Both the position numbers and the translations under genes were made by a program. From Streptomyces monashensis (GTDB taxonomy: Bacteria; Actinomycetota; Actinomycetes; Streptomycetales; Streptomycetaceae): a stretch of 64,000 bases of DNA. Numbering within the stretch: position 1 is the first letter of the stretch; the number at the start of each line of letters is the position of its first letter. Below, piece after piece: positions 1 to 11,356 of this stretch. The notes beneath the pieces were generated by a model that was not told the origin of the DNA, did no database searches, and saw only the letters and a program-made list of their open reading frames with translations. Where the stretch lies: assembly GCF_001866665.1 (NCBI RefSeq), contig NZ_MLYO01000060.1:1-64000 (forward strand), read 5' to 3'.

Positions 1-551
1 CGGACCGCCCGCCACCGATTCCGCACGTCCGGCGACCACCGTGTACGGACCGCCCGCCACCGTTTCCGCGCGTCCGGCGACCACTGTGTACGGAGCGGCC
101 GCCGACATGCCCGCACGCCCAGCGGCCACGGCCACCTCGCACGGACCGCCCTCCGTCGGGCCCGGACGCCCGGCGACCCGCCGTGCCCGCCCGTCCGGCC
201 ACCGCCGTACACACACCGACCGCCGACGTGCCCGTACCTCCGAGTGCCACGGTGCCCGCGCCCCGACCGCCGCTCCCCGCCCCCGCCCCGTCAGCTCCGC
301 GTCAGACCGTCCGGCTTCTGTGGGAGACGGGCGGAGAACCGTGGAACGTGCGGGGAGCGCCTTGATCGGTGCTCGAGCACGGCGGGACATGATGGAAGCC
401 AGCTAGCCAAGCCAGCGCGACAGGCCGTCTCGAAATGTCGTCCAATCCGTGGATGGCCTCGGGAAGGCGACCCTAACCGACGTAGGGTTGATCTGGGATG
501 GTCCGTGGGACGACCGCCCCCGGACAGCCGCCTCGAAGGAGGTCCAGTTCA
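1..551. repeat. Non-coding stretch with degenerate GC-rich repeats upstream of korA
   Basis: No convincing gene is seen here. The first ~150 bases are imperfect repeats: CGTCCGGCGACCAC occurs at 26-39 and again at 71-84, and CGGA-starting units begin at 1, 46, 91 and 142. The open frames are products of base composition. The last bases (about 537-543) hold the AGGAGGT ribosome-binding site of the next gene. The korA promoter must lie in the last 200 bases, but I could not place it. Confidence 0.5.
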
Positions 552-3552
<3,001 letters not shown>

Positions 3553-3555
3553 CCC

Positions 3556-3879
3556 ATGGCATACGTCATCGCCCTGCCCTGCGTCGACGTCAAGGACAAG
3601 GCCTGCGTCGGGGAATGCCCCGTCGACTGCATCTACGAAGGCCCCCGCAAGATGTACATCCACCCCGACGAGTGCGTGGACTGCGGCGCCTGCGAGCCGG
3701 TGTGCCCGATGGAGGCGATCTTCTACGAGGACGCCGTGCCCGACGAGTGGGACGGTTACCGCACGACCGACCGTGAGGTGTTCGCCGAGGTGGGATCGCC
3801 GGCCGGGGCCGAGAGCGCCGGGCCGTTGCCGACCGACCACCCGGTGGTGGCCGGAGCGCCGGTGCGCGAGCAGGGCTGA
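3556..3879 (+). CDS. fdxA: Seven-iron type ferredoxin (3Fe-4S/4Fe-4S)
   Basis: Small electron carrier, 107 aa. The N-terminal half has the CVDVKDKACVGECPVDC arrangement (C-x7-C-x3-C-P) followed by CVDCGACEPVCP, the two-cluster pattern of actinobacterial FdxA. The C-terminal 35 residues are Pro/Ala/Gly-rich and look unstructured. It sits 3 bases after korB, so it most likely takes electrons from the KorAB reaction. It could also serve a P450 such as the one encoded at 26985-28205, but that is speculation. Confidence 0.9.
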   Translation: MAYVIALPCVDVKDKACVGECPVDCIYEGPRKMYIHPDECVDCGACEPVCPMEAIFYEDAVPDEWDGYRTTDREVFAEVGSPAGAESAGPLPTDHPVVAGAPVREQG

Positions 3880-4063
3880 CCCGGACGGCCGGGGAAGTGA
3901 AGGGGGAGGAAGCCGGGCGGCGGGAGCAAGCGGAATCCCGTGCTTCTTCCCCGGTTCTTCAGCGGAACTCGAGACCGTCTTGAGGGAGAGAGGCCGAGCA
4001 CGCGCAGGTTCGCTCGGCACCACCTCACCGCAAGACGTCCGGACTCCGTCGCAGAGGACCTCC

Positions 4064-5131
4064 ATGAATCTCCCCTCCTCGCCTTCCACCGGCCCGTGGT
4101 CCGCCCGTCCGGCCACGGCGCTCGCGAGCGGCGGGCCGCTGCCGGCCCCGTTGCCGGCCGCGGCCTTCCTCGGCCCACACCATCTCGTCCACCGCCCCGA
4201 CACCCCCGAGGGCTTCCTGCTCGCGGCGACGCCGCCCGGCCGCCACCGCTTCGGCTTCTCCGCCCAACTGCCCGAGGCGCACCCGCTGTTCTCCGACTCG
4301 ACGGCTCCCTTCCACGACCTGCTGTATCCAATGGAGTCACTGCGTCAGATGGGGGTCTTCGCGGCGGGCCGCTACTTCCGCGTCCCGGAGAACCGCCGGA
4401 TCCTGCTCGCCGACTGCACCATGGCGGTCACGGCGCTCGCTCCCTGGGAGCGCGGCGGCGCCGGGGCCGCCCAGCTGACCCTGGACCTCGACATGACGCC
4501 CGCGGACGTGGTCAAGGGCGTGCCGCGGACGATGGACTGCCGGGCGTCGATCGCCATCGACGGCAAGCGCTGCGGCACGGTCGGGGCCCGGCTGGTGTTC
4601 CTGATGCCGGGCGTCTACCGCACCCACCGCGCGCACAGCCGACGGGAGAGCGAGCGGGCCGCGCAGGGGCCGAGCGGGCTGCCGGCGGGCCACGGGGTGC
4701 CCGGCCCCGAGCTGGTGGGCCGGCGCAGCCCCCGCAACGTGCTGATCGGGCTGCCGCTGGCGGAGGACGGCGACTCGCTCGTGTTCCCGGTCGACATCCC
4801 GGCCGCGCGCGAGGTGCTGCCGGACTCCGGCTCCGAGGTGCCGACGGCGCTGTTCCTCGAAGTGTCGCGGCAGGCCGCCCTGTTCGGGGTGGGCGAACTG
4901 TACGGGCTGGCACCCGGGCATGCCGTCCTGACCGACTGGGCGGCCACCTTCCGCGGGTTCGCCGAGCCGGGGCTGCCACTGCGCTGCGCCGTGCGCCCGC
5001 ACACCTCCCACGCGCCCGGCGAGGTGTTCCGCGACGCGGCCGGGCGGCCGGTTGCCGAGCTCGGGCTGACCTTCACGCAGGGCAGCCGGGTGGTGGCGGC
5101 CGTCCGTACCTCCGTCCTGCAGATCTGCTGA
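4064..5131 (+). CDS. AfsA-like hotdog protein (gamma-butyrolactone synthase family)
   Basis: About 355 aa with two AfsA-type hotdog repeats. The first (about residues 30-180) has AHPLFSDSTAPFHDLLYPMESLRQMG and the second (about 220-350) has EVPTALFLEVSRQAALFG. AfsA enzymes join a beta-ketoacyl chain to a glycerol-derived C3 unit to begin A-factor-type signals; related proteins occur in clusters with other roles. The second repeat lacks the usual D-HP-F/DH residues before its helix, so full AfsA activity is uncertain. I start at ATG 4064, after GAGGACCTCC. The next gene, 46 bases on, is a SARP-type regulator, so the pair may form a signal/regulator unit. No ScbR-type receptor is in the window. 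Confidence 0.75.
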   Translation: MNLPSSPSTGPWSARPATALASGGPLPAPLPAAAFLGPHHLVHRPDTPEGFLLAATPPGRHRFGFSAQLPEAHPLFSDSTAPFHDLLYPMESLRQMGVFAAGRYFRVPENRRILLADCTMAVTALAPWERGGAGAAQLTLDLDMTPADVVKGVPRTMDCRASIAIDGKRCGTVGARLVFLMPGVYRTHRAHSRRESERAAQGPSGLPAGHGVPGPELVGRRSPRNVLIGLPLAEDGDSLVFPVDIPAAREVLPDSGSEVPTALFLEVSRQAALFGVGELYGLAPGHAVLTDWAATFRGFAEPGLPLRCAVRPHTSHAPGEVFRDAAGRPVAELGLTFTQGSRVVAAVRTSVLQIC

Positions 5132-5177
5132 CCCCGCCGGCGGTCCGCACCGGCCGGCATCGAACGAGGAGGCAACG

Positions 5178-7991
5178 ATGCGTTTTCAGGTGCTCGGCCC
5201 GGTGCGGATGGCACCCCGCACACCGACCGCGGCCAAACCACGGGTGGTGCTGGCCACGCTACTGGCGCAGAGCAACACCGTGGTGTCCACGCACAGCCTG
5301 ATCGACGAGCTGTGGGGCACCGAGCCGCCCCGCACCGCCGGCACGACACTCCAGGTGTACGTCTCGCAGCTGCGCAAGGCGCTGCTGGACGGCGCCGGGG
5401 GCGACAGAGCACAGCCGCTGGTGACCCAGCCGCCGGGCTATCTCATACGGGTCGGGCCGGACGAGCTCGACCTCACCCTGTTCGAGTCGCTGCGCACGAG
5501 CGGCCGGGCCGCGTTCGAGGAACGCGACTACGCGACCGCCTCCCGGCTGCTCGGGCGGTCGCTGGCGCTGTGGACGGGCCCGGCGCTGTCCGGTGTCCCG
5601 CACGGACCGGCCCTGCAGAGCACCGCGATCCGGCTGGACGAACTGCGCTCGGAGGTGCTGGAACAGCGCATCGACGCCGATCTGAGGCTCGGCCGGCACC
5701 ACGAGCTGATCGGTGAACTGATGGCGCTGGCCCACGAGTTCCCGATGCGGGAGACCCTGCACGGGCTGCTGATGGTGGCCCTGTACCGCTCCGGGCGGCA
5801 GTCGGACGCCGTGCGGGCCTACCACCGGGTGCGGCGCACGCTGGTGGACGAGCTGGGGGTGGAGCCCGACACGTCCCTCAAGCGCATCCTGGACCGGGTG
5901 CTGGCCTCGGACCCGTCGCTGGCCTGGCACCAGGGGCGGGCGGCAGCGGCGGGGTCCGCCCCGGAGCGGGAGCGCCGGCCCGTGGCCGCGGTGACCGGGC
6001 GCGTCGGGGCCGCGGGGAGCCGGTCGTCGGGCTCGTCGGGCGGCACCGGCCGCCCACCGGTCCCGGTGGGCTCCGGCCCCGTCCCGGACTCTCCGGCCGA
6101 CGCCTTCACCGGACGCACCGACGCCCCGGCCGGCCCGCTCCTGTGGCTCCCGCCCGCCCTCAGCGACTTCACCGGCCGGGAGAGCGAACTCACGCACTAC
6201 ACACAGGTGCTCACCGAGCCCGGTGGCCCGCGGGTGGTGTCCGTGTCCGGCCGGCCCGGCGTCGGCAAGACCGCGCTCGCCGTCGAACTCGCCCACCGCG
6301 TCGAGGGTTTCCCGGGCGGCCGGGTGCTGCTGAGCATGCGCGATCCGGCGGGCCGGGCGCTGACCCCGCAGGCGGCCGCGGCCGCGTTGCTGCGCCGGCT
6401 GCTGCCGCCCGGCGCCGGTGGCCCCGACACGCCGCCGAAGGATGCCGGGGAGCTGGCGGACCTGCTGCACCACGCCACCCGGGGCCGCGAGGTGCTGCTC
6501 GTCCTCGACGACGCCGTGTCGGAAGCGCAGGTGCGACCGCTGCTGGCGGCGGCTGCGGACGCGGCGGTCGTGCTGACCGGCCGACGGCCGCTCGCGGCCC
6601 TGGAGCACGCCCGGCACCTGGTGCTCGACGTGCTCGGGCAGCAGGAGGCCGAGGCGCTGCTGCTGGCCACCGGTGGACCGCGCATGGCGCAGGACCCGGC
6701 GGCGGTCGCCGAGATCGCCCGGCTGTGCGGACGGCTGCCGCTCGCGCTGCGGGTGGCGGCCGGCTCCTTCGCCGTACGGCCGCACTGGGCCGCGGCCGGG
6801 CTCGCCCGGCGGCTGCGGGACGAACGGACCCGGCTGGCCGCGCTGTCGCTGGGCGATCTGGACGTACGCGGCGGGCTGCTGGCCGCGTACCACGAGGTGT
6901 CGGAGGCGGAGCGGCACGCGTTCCGCACGCTCGGTCTCGCGCCGCTGCCGGACTTCCCGCTGTGGGCCGCGCAGTCGCTGCTCGGCATGTCCGCCGAGGC
7001 CACCGAGGAGCGTCTGGAGGCGCTGGTGCGGGCGCATCTGCTGCAGGCGGGGCCGGCGGCACAGGGGTCCGGTCCGGTGCGGTACGGCTATCACACGCTG
7101 CTGCGGGCGCTGGCCCGGGACATGCTCGACGAGGTGGACGGTGCCGAGGCCGCCGCCGAGGCGACCGCGCGGCTGGGCCGGGCCTGCCTGGTGCGGGCGC
7201 GGGCCGCCGACGCGCGGCTGACGCCGGGACGGGACCGGCTGGCCGGCGTCCTGGAGACCGGCGGCTGGGACCTGACGGCCGACGACCCGGCCGTGGTCGC
7301 GCCGCTGCGCTGGTTCCAGGCCGAGGCTGCGGGGCTGCTCGAGGTGCTGCGACGGCTGCACGCCTGCCAGTTGTGGGAGCCGGCCTGCGCGCTGGCCTCG
7401 GCGCTCGGCGGCTACTTCGAGGTGTGCGCGCTGTGGGACGACTGGCAGGCCGGTCACGAGCTCGCCGTGGACGCGGCGCGCCGCTCGGGCAACGTGCTCG
7501 CGGAGGCGGCGCTGCTTCGCTCGCTGGGCGACCTCGCCTGGCAGCGCCGTGACAACGCCCGGGCGGTGGACTGCCACCGGCACGCGGCGCGGCTGTTCGC
7601 GCTGGCCGACGACGGAATCGGAGCGGCCCGCTGTCTGACCGGGGAGGCGGATGTGCTGCTCGGGCAGGGCGAGCCGGTGCGGGCCGGTGCGCTGTACGGG
7701 CGGGCCCGGGAGCGGGCCGGCGCGGAGGGGGACGCCCGCGGCTGCGCGGAGGCTCAGCGCGGCCTCGCCCTGGTCGCCCTGGTCCAGGGCCGCCTCGCCG
7801 ACTCCCGCGCCGCGCTGGCCGACTGCGCCCGGGCCGCCCGTGCCCTCGGTGACCTGCGCCTGCAGGACTACGCACAGCGCAGCGCGGCCCGCCTGGGCGA
7901 GCCGGCCGGGGCGGCGGCCGGGCTCGAGATGCGGCCCGGTGTCTGGTTGCTGAACGACGTTCCGGTCACGGCCTCGGCCGCCGCGGACTGA
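5178..7991 (+). CDS. Large SARP-family activator (AfsR-like: DNA-binding, BTAD, NB-ARC, TPR)
   Basis: 937 aa. Residues 1-95 form an OmpR-type winged helix (LIDELWGTEPPRTAGTTLQV, YVSQLRKAL). About 100-245 form the BTAD domain, ending in LVDELGVEPDTSLKRIL. After a Gly/Ser/Pro-rich linker an NB-ARC ATPase follows, with Walker A GRPGVGKTALA near residue 360 and a Walker B-like LLVLDDA. The C-terminal third is helical and TPR-like. SARPs activate antibiotic clusters by binding direct repeats at promoters. The clear site GAGGAGGCAACG precedes ATG 5178. It lies directly next to the first biosynthetic operon and is a strong candidate for its pathway activator. No TTA codon was noticed. Confidence 0.92.
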   Translation: MRFQVLGPVRMAPRTPTAAKPRVVLATLLAQSNTVVSTHSLIDELWGTEPPRTAGTTLQVYVSQLRKALLDGAGGDRAQPLVTQPPGYLIRVGPDELDLTLFESLRTSGRAAFEERDYATASRLLGRSLALWTGPALSGVPHGPALQSTAIRLDELRSEVLEQRIDADLRLGRHHELIGELMALAHEFPMRETLHGLLMVALYRSGRQSDAVRAYHRVRRTLVDELGVEPDTSLKRILDRVLASDPSLAWHQGRAAAAGSAPERERRPVAAVTGRVGAAGSRSSGSSGGTGRPPVPVGSGPVPDSPADAFTGRTDAPAGPLLWLPPALSDFTGRESELTHYTQVLTEPGGPRVVSVSGRPGVGKTALAVELAHRVEGFPGGRVLLSMRDPAGRALTPQAAAAALLRRLLPPGAGGPDTPPKDAGELADLLHHATRGREVLLVLDDAVSEAQVRPLLAAAADAAVVLTGRRPLAALEHARHLVLDVLGQQEAEALLLATGGPRMAQDPAAVAEIARLCGRLPLALRVAAGSFAVRPHWAAAGLARRLRDERTRLAALSLGDLDVRGGLLAAYHEVSEAERHAFRTLGLAPLPDFPLWAAQSLLGMSAEATEERLEALVRAHLLQAGPAAQGSGPVRYGYHTLLRALARDMLDEVDGAEAAAEATARLGRACLVRARAADARLTPGRDRLAGVLETGGWDLTADDPAVVAPLRWFQAEAAGLLEVLRRLHACQLWEPACALASALGGYFEVCALWDDWQAGHELAVDAARRSGNVLAEAALLRSLGDLAWQRRDNARAVDCHRHAARLFALADDGIGAARCLTGEADVLLGQGEPVRAGALYGRARERAGAEGDARGCAEAQRGLALVALVQGRLADSRAALADCARAARALGDLRLQDYAQRSAARLGEPAGAAAGLEMRPGVWLLNDVPVTASAAAD

Positions 7992-8002
7992 CCCACGACG
8001 AG

Positions 8003-8063
8003 CGACCGGCACACCGACAGCCCCTCCGGGAAACTCGCGGAGGGGCTGTCGATGTGCCGGTCG
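8003..8063. terminator. Strong bidirectional terminator hairpin
   Basis: A 26-base arm at 8003-8028 pairs with 8038-8063 with a single mismatch and a 9-base loop. It lies between the convergent regulator (+) and hydrolase (-) genes, so it can stop transcription from both sides. There is no U-tract, as is common in streptomycetes. Confidence 0.9.
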
Positions 8064-8127
8064 CGACGGAGTTCCGGTCCCGGGCAGGCTCCGCCGGACG
8101 AACCGGCCGCCCTCACGCACGGCGCGT

Positions 8128-9117
8128 TCAGGCCGGGCGGAGGTTTCGTACGGGGGGCGTGCCGGCGGGCGGGCGGGGGGCGGGGCGACGGTTGCGGAGC
8201 ATCTCGCGCCACTCCTCGGGGCTGAAGCTTGCGGGCTCGGTCGAGTCGATGAAGTCACGGACCGACGTCAGAAACCGGTCGGGCTCGGTGCGGAAGGGGA
8301 AGTGGCCGGAGTTCTCGAAGATCTCCAGGCGGCTGCCCGGCATCTGCACATGACCGAGGCCTCCGTGCAGCGCGGGCAGCACCTGGTCGCGTCCGCCCCA
8401 GAGCAGCATCGTCGGCATGCCGCGGGCCAGGTAGCAGCGGTCGAGCATGGTGCCGACCTGGCCCCGCCAGTCGACGACCGCGCGCAGGGTGCGTACGAAG
8501 GCGTTGCGCGAGGTGGCGTCCGGCAGCGCGTCCACGACGCGCAGCAGGTCGGGCGCGTCGACGGCGAGGTCCGAGCGCAGCCACTTGAGCACCTGCACCC
8601 AGGCCCCGACCTGTCGGCGCATCGTCGGCAGCCGAAGCATCTGCATCGCCACCTCGGCACCGGGCAGGGACGCGGCGCGCAGCAGCGGGGTGACCTGGCG
8701 TCCGATGCCGCCGGTGCACACCAGGACCAGCCGCTCGCAGCGCTCGGGGAACTGGTAGGCGAACTGCATCGCGACCGCTCCGCCGAGCGAGTGCCCGACG
8801 ATGGTGGCCCGCTCGACGCCGAGCACACTGAGCAGGTCCCGCATGCCGTTGGCGTACGCGGCGAGCGAGTAGTCGGCGCGCGGCTTGTCGGAGTGGCCGT
8901 GGCCCAGCAGGTCGGGCGCGATGACCCGGTAGTGCTTGGCGAGACCGGGCATGATGTCCCGCCAGGTGTCCGAGGAGTCCCCGATGCCGTGGATGAGCAG
9001 GACCGCGTCGCCCTTGCCGGCCATCCGGAAGGCCCGGCGGTAGCCGTGCACCGTACGGTGGCGCAGGCGGATGGTGCCGCCCGCGGGGCGGTGCTGTGGA
9101 CCGTACTGTGTGGCCAC
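8128..9117 (-). CDS. Alpha/beta-hydrolase
   Basis: 329 aa serine-hydrolase fold. Oxyanion motif LLIHGIGDSSDTW is near residue 41, nucleophile elbow VGHSLGGAVA near 110, an acid in LLWGGRDQVLPA and the catalytic His in ENSGHFPF near 280. The GTG start is preceded by GAGGAGGCATGACGC, which lies inside the stop of the upstream 60-aa ORF. It is the last gene of the long minus-strand operon. In tetronate pathways an alpha/beta-hydrolase-fold protein removes acetate from the acetylated hydroxymethyl group to give an exocyclic methylene. This gene or the one at 9300-10415 could do that; chain release by hydrolysis is the alternative. Confidence 0.85.
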   Translation of the reverse strand: MATQYGPQHRPAGGTIRLRHRTVHGYRRAFRMAGKGDAVLLIHGIGDSSDTWRDIMPGLAKHYRVIAPDLLGHGHSDKPRADYSLAAYANGMRDLLSVLGVERATIVGHSLGGAVAMQFAYQFPERCERLVLVCTGGIGRQVTPLLRAASLPGAEVAMQMLRLPTMRRQVGAWVQVLKWLRSDLAVDAPDLLRVVDALPDATSRNAFVRTLRAVVDWRGQVGTMLDRCYLARGMPTMLLWGGRDQVLPALHGGLGHVQMPGSRLEIFENSGHFPFRTEPDRFLTSVRDFIDSTEPASFSPEEWREMLRNRRPAPRPPAGTPPVRNLRPA

Positions 9118-9120
9118 GCG

Positions 9121-9303
9121 TCATGCCTCCTCGTGGCGCGCCGGGCGGCGGCTGCGGCCGGGCCGGGCGTCGGGGTCGTACGGGGCGGGGCGGGCGGGGA
9201 ACCGGGTGGGCGTCAGGTCACTCTCGATCACGCCGAGCGAGGCGAGACTCTGCCAGGGGCGTACCGTGGCGGCCCTGGTCCGATGGGTCGGGTGGTCGGT
9301 CAT
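9121..9303 (-). CDS. Small hypothetical protein, 60 aa, translationally coupled
   Basis: I do not recognise this protein. It starts in the ATGA overlap with the stop of the upstream hydrolase and ends inside the ribosome-binding site of the downstream one, so it sits exactly in register in the operon. The sequence is basic, with WQSLASLGVIESDL in the middle and a Pro/Arg-rich tail. No membrane segment or signal peptide is visible. The coupling argues it is real; its role is unknown. Confidence 0.6.
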   Translation of the reverse strand: MTDHPTHRTRAATVRPWQSLASLGVIESDLTPTRFPARPAPYDPDARPGRSRRPARHEEA

Positions 9304-10415
9304 GGCTGGGTCTCCTTCGTCTTGTCCGGCGCGAAGGGGGGAGGCGTGCCGTAGGGGCCGACGGTGTCCGCTCCGGTGGTGGGGATGCGCGGCGAGCCGC
9401 CGGGGACGCGGGCCCGCAGCAGTTGGCCGATCAGCCAGCGGCGCATCGCGCCCAGGTGGTCCGGCGAGCCGTGGACGTCGTCGAACGTCCTGGTCCGCAG
9501 GTCGGGCAGGACGCTCAGCAGTTCCTGCTCGCGGGCCGGGATGATCTCGTCCCGGGCGCTGGCGACGTAGCGGACCGGGACCCGGACCCGGCGCAACTGT
9601 TCGGCGGTGAGCGCGAACCCGGGGAGCGCGGACCACAGCGCGGCCCGGTCGGCGTGACCGGTCAGCCGGCACAGGGTGTCCGCGGTGATGCCGGGGACGC
9701 GGGGCCACCAGTCGGGGTCGGTGAAGAACGCGCCGACGGGGGCGCCGACGGTGAGCACCCGGCGGATGCGCGGGTCCTCGGCGGCGGCGCGCAGGCCGAG
9801 CTGGCCGCTGAAACTGAGGGTGAGCAAGGAGGTGTCGGTGACGTTCGCACGGTGCGCGAGGTGGTCCATGAGGTGGGGCAGCAGCCGCCAGGAGTCGGGC
9901 CGGTAGGTCGCGGTGTTCTCGCCGACGCCGGGGAACTCGCCGACCACGGCGGCGAAGCCGAGCCGTCCGAGCAGCGGCAGCAGCGGCGCCCACTGCTCCT
10001 TGACGCTGACGATGCCGCCCGTCACGACCAGCAGGGGGCGCGGGCGGGCGGCGTCCAGGCCGGTCGCCCAGCAGGCCACCGTGCCGTCCTGGAAAGGGAG
10101 TTCGAGGCGGACGATGCCCTTCCTGCGGCGCCGCCAGGTGTCGAACGTGGACACGACGAGCTTGCCCGCGGCCCTGCGGACCGCGTCGCCGTGGTGGGGG
10201 AAGCGGGCCAGGGCGTAGTGGGCGCACGCGTCCAGGAGCCGGCCCCGCGCGGCGGCAGCGTCGCCCGCGCGCGTCCACACGGTCGCCCAGGACCGCGGGT
10301 CGCCGCTGTCGTCGTTGTCGATACCGGACAGGACGCGGGCGGCGCGGCGTGGCGCGATGCCCTGTCCCCGTGCGTGCAGGAGGGCGAATTCCCTGAGTTC
10401 GGCCAGATGGTCCAT
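9300..10415 (-). CDS. FrsA-like alpha/beta-hydrolase
   Basis: 371 aa. A helical N-terminal region (about 1-110) precedes an alpha/beta-hydrolase core with LLVVTGGIVSVKEQW, the elbow LTLSFSGQLGLRAA (S-F-S-G-Q in place of GxSxG), an acid in YVASARDEIIPA and DDVHGSPDHLGAM with the candidate His. The architecture resembles the FrsA/DUF1100 esterases. I use ATG 10415 because GGGGGAG lies 5 bases upstream; the GTG at 10421 is too close to it. It is coupled to the 60-aa ORF. It is a candidate for the tetronate acetate-eliminating enzyme or for an ester/thioester hydrolase. Confidence 0.8.
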   Translation of the reverse strand: MDHLAELREFALLHARGQGIAPRRAARVLSGIDNDDSGDPRSWATVWTRAGDAAAARGRLLDACAHYALARFPHHGDAVRRAAGKLVVSTFDTWRRRRKGIVRLELPFQDGTVACWATGLDAARPRPLLVVTGGIVSVKEQWAPLLPLLGRLGFAAVVGEFPGVGENTATYRPDSWRLLPHLMDHLAHRANVTDTSLLTLSFSGQLGLRAAAEDPRIRRVLTVGAPVGAFFTDPDWWPRVPGITADTLCRLTGHADRAALWSALPGFALTAEQLRRVRVPVRYVASARDEIIPAREQELLSVLPDLRTRTFDDVHGSPDHLGAMRRWLIGQLLRARVPGGSPRIPTTGADTVGPYGTPPPFAPDKTKETQP

Positions 10416-10477
10416 ACTCACTCCCCCGTCGGGTGCACTTCAGTCTTCCGGCCGCGCCTTGCGGGCCGGTTGTACGG

Positions 10478-11356
10478 TCACCACCACTCGTCGACGGTGC
10501 GCTGTTCCGCTTCGTCCGCACCCAGCGCCTCGGCCAGCGCGTCGACGATGGAGTCGTCGAGGGTGGTGTGCGCCTGGGTGTCGGTGGTGACGCCGAACCC
10601 TGAGTCGCCGACGGCGACGCTGACGGTGTAGCGGTCCAGCAGCGCGTAGGTCCGGAACGACCACTCGCTGCCGGTGCCGGGCGTGCCGTCCGGGCGGCGT
10701 ACGCCGGTCGGGGTGCCGTCGGTCTCGAATCCGAAGTCGGTGAAACGGAACTGCATACCGAGCCCGATGGCTTTGCTGTAGGCCTCCTTCAGGGTCCACA
10801 GCCGCACCAGCGCCGGGTCGCGCCGCGCGGCCGGCATGGCCTCGATCAGCTCGACCTCGCGCGGGGTGCACAGGTGCCGCCCGAGCCCGGCGCCGTACAG
10901 GGCGCGGTCGGCGCGTTCGGCGTCCACGCCGATCACCGCACCGGTGGCCAGGCCCACCAGCAGGAGGTCCTCGGTGTGGCTGAGGCTGATCTGCACTCCG
11001 TCGTAGCCGTGCAGATACGGCCGTCCGGACGGGGTGTAGCCGAGTTCGACCGCCTGCGGCGGCACGTGCAGGGCCGCCCCGGCGGCGAACTTCAGCAGTA
11101 CCCGGGAAGAGGCGAAGCGGGTGCGCACCTCCGGGTGGGTCAGGTCCAGGTAGCGGGCCCAGTCCCGGCCGAGCAGGGCGCGCAGCCGGGGCCCGCCGGC
11201 CCGCTCCGGACGCCAGTCGTCGAGCCGGGCGTAGAGGATCGCGCAGGCGTGGACGGCGAGGTCACGCCGGACGCTGTTCCAGTCCCCGCGCGGTCCCCTG
11301 ATCGCGATCGGCTCGCCGAAGGTGCGGGCCGGGGACGGTTTCCCTGGCGCCGTCAT
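10478..11356 (-). CDS. 4'-phosphopantetheinyl transferase, Sfp type
   Basis: Transfers the phosphopantetheine arm from CoA to carrier proteins. 292 aa. Family motifs are GVDAERADR (Mg-binding Asp/Glu) near residue 150 and RLWTLKEAYSKAIG (W-x3-KEA) near 195. ATG 11356 has GGAGGACTTCG upstream and lies inside the end of the acyltransferase gene (overlap of 95 bases), so the two are coupled. It probably activates the ACPs and the PKS ACP domain encoded in this window; at least five carrier domains are present. Confidence 0.93.
   Translation of the reverse strand: MTAPGKPSPARTFGEPIAIRGPRGDWNSVRRDLAVHACAILYARLDDWRPERAGGPRLRALLGRDWARYLDLTHPEVRTRFASSRVLLKFAAGAALHVPPQAVELGYTPSGRPYLHGYDGVQISLSHTEDLLLVGLATGAVIGVDAERADRALYGAGLGRHLCTPREVELIEAMPAARRDPALVRLWTLKEAYSKAIGLGMQFRFTDFGFETDGTPTGVRRPDGTPGTGSEWSFRTYALLDRYTVSVAVGDSGFGVTTDTQAHTTLDDSIVDALAEALGADEAEQRTVDEWW

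Noticed and set aside
41..406. 121-aa ORF at the left edge
   Set aside because: Built from the degenerate repeats, rich in Pro/Arg/Ala, no ribosome-binding site.
5259..8258. 999-aa open frame antisense to the SARP gene
   Set aside because: Composition-driven shadow of the AfsR-like gene; no domain, and the opposite frame has complete conserved motifs.
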